NCBI GenBank assembly: GCA_036822015.1
Contig: DAISIL010000003.1
Location: 1 to 64,000 of the forward strand
Direction of reading: 5' to 3'
DNA: 64,000 nucleotides
From: DAISIL01 sp036822015
GTDB taxonomy: Bacteria; Bacteroidota; Bacteroidia; Cytophagales; Bernardetiaceae
Below, piece by piece: positions 63,123 to 64,000 of the stretch. The notes under the pieces are model-generated. The model was not told the DNA's origin. It did not search any database and saw nothing but the letters and a program-made list of their open reading frames with translations. The stretch's first letter is position 1; every line of letters starts with the position of its first letter. The position numbers and the translations under genes are program-made.

Positions 63123-64000
63123 TTAGCGGACAAAGAGCATCTCGCGATACTTGACCATCGGCCAAACTTCGTCATCGACAAGGAGTTCGAGTTTGTCGCA
63201 GGCGTAACGGACGGGTTCAAAGTACTTCTCCTTGACCTCAAAGCAATACGCTTTGGCCATCTCCAGGGTGTCTTCCATCTCGTTGGCAGCCTTGCGGGCT
63301 TTGGCCATCTCTTTTACGTTCGTCGTGATTTGATTGACGTAACGAGAGATGCGATGGATGGTATCCAGGCGGGCATCTTCGGAGACATCCACACCGAGGG
63401 ATTGAAGTCCTTGTAGGTTGGTGATGAGCTGGTTTTGGTACTTGACCGCTGCCGGGACGATGTGGTTTTGGGCCAAATCACAGAGGGATCGGGATTCGAT
63501 CTGGGTTTGGAGGATATAGCCTTCGAGGAGAATTTCTTGGCGTGCTTTGAGTTCGGAGGGCGTAAAGATACCCAGCTTCTCAAAGAACTCCAACACCTCT
63601 GGGCGGCCATACACTTCGAGTGCTTCGGGCGTGGTGCGTAGGTTGCTTAGTCCGCGTTTGGCGGCTTCTTCTACCCACTCCTGGCTGTATCCGTCGCCTT
63701 CAAAAACAATCGCTTTGGCTTCGGTTACGTAGCGTCGGAGGACTTGGGTGATGGCAATTTCTTTCTTTTCACCTTTTTCTACCAAACCATCCACTTCTTG
63801 AGCAAATTCCTGCAACTGGGCAGCCACGATGGCGTTCAGGACAGTCATGGGGGCGGCGTTGTTGGCCAGGCTCCCTACGGCGCGTAGCTCAAACTTGTTG
63901 CCCGTGAAGGCAAAAGGCGAGGTACGGTTACGGTCGGTGTTGTCTTTGAGGATGGGCGGTATCTTGTCGATGCCGAGTTTGATGTACATATTCTCCCCCT
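63123..64000 (-). CDS. glnN: Glutamine synthetase type III (C-terminal part, cut by window edge)
   Basis: At least 292 residues of the C-terminal half of the large type III enzyme, which makes glutamine from glutamate, ammonia and ATP. The conserved RNRTSPFAFTGNKFELRAVGS (split by position) region is near the start of what is visible. The C-terminal helical portion (RKAANEMEDTLEMAKAYCF) ends with KYREMLFVR. The frame continues past base 64000 (GEN before the first Met), so the gene is partial and its start lies outside. Confidence 0.93.
   Translation of the reverse strand, partial: GENMYIKLGIDKIPPILKDNTDRNRTSPFAFTGNKFELRAVGSLANNAAPMTVLNAIVAAQLQEFAQEVDGLVEKGEKKEIAITQVLRRYVTEAKAIVFEGDGYSQEWVEEAAKRGLSNLRTTPEALEVYGRPEVLEFFEKLGIFTPSELKARQEILLEGYILQTQIESRSLCDLAQNHIVPAAVKYQNQLITNLQGLQSLGVDVSEDARLDTIHRISRYVNQITTNVKEMAKARKAANEMEDTLEMAKAYCFEVKEKYFEPVRYACDKLELLVDDEVWPMVKYREMLFVR

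Overview
This window is a stretch of ordinary chromosome from a member of the Bacteroidota, most likely a Cytophagia- or Saprospiria-type gliding or filamentous marine or freshwater bacterium. The assignment rests on several things seen together: promoters of the form TTG-N20-TAnnTTTG, no recognisable Shine-Dalgarno sequences before start codons, a type III glutamine synthetase, a bifunctional nuclease with a UVR motif, a bacteroidote-style soluble sdhA-sdhB pair, a BatA-type VWA protein, a class B PBP with a PASTA domain, and two large membrane-anchored SpoIIE-type phosphatases (one TPR, one 7TMR-DISM). I cannot name the species. A run of 10 Ns at 56492-56501 shows that this is a draft assembly.

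Layout. 1-5.9 kb: pdhA, a tiny ORF, a DUF3999-like protein, tRNA-Pro(CGG), then a rightward SDR - serC-like aminotransferase - coiled-coil exported protein - glycosyltransferase run. 6-13 kb: leftward mutS2, a small ORF, an ECF sigma factor, the bifunctional nuclease, an RlmD-type rRNA methyltransferase and an ALDH7-type dehydrogenase. 13-21.7 kb: a TetR regulator and a membrane protein, then leftward a solute-binding lipoprotein with a PhoD phosphatase, a TPR-SpoIIE phosphatase, and an RDD / metal-receptor / Smr cluster. 21.7-24.3 kb: the division genes ftsI and ftsL, divergent from a 1377-residue WG-repeat protein, followed by nfeD-floA. 30-34.8 kb: AarF/UbiB-type kinase with a TetR-like regulator, an endolysin-like peptidase, an AT-rich phage-like remnant, and fmt. 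34.8-41.7 kb: aldehyde dehydrogenase, UvrD/PcrA helicase, an MCE (MlaD-like) protein, and four small tightly packed genes. 41.7-49 kb: 7TMR-DISM SpoIIE phosphatase, acyl-CoA synthetase, ribosomal protein L25, a BatA pair, gmk. 49-56.3 kb: sdhAB, an MFS transporter, and the translation cluster rplM-rpsI-rpsB-small ORF-tsf. 56.3-64 kb: an effector-associated-domain-like protein (with the assembly gap), a DUF1573 protein, a giant alpha-2-macroglobulin lipoprotein, and the C-terminal part of glutamine synthetase III cut by the window edge.

Most genes are housekeeping. The parts that stand out are: (a) the AT-rich fragment at 32.9-33.8 kb, which carries a JAMM/JAB-like motif, has no proper start, runs up to the fmt stop codon, and sits next to an endolysin-like gene; (b) a stand-alone protein resembling the effector-associated domains of bacteroidote conflict systems; (c) the WG-repeat giant, divergent from ftsL-ftsI; (d) a small basic coiled-coil gene between rpsB and tsf, followed by a terminator; (e) TAnnTTTG boxes placed only a few bases before several start codons, suggesting leaderless mRNAs. 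No stretch longer than about 300 bases lacks a gene, and I found no CRISPR array, rRNA gene or insertion sequence.
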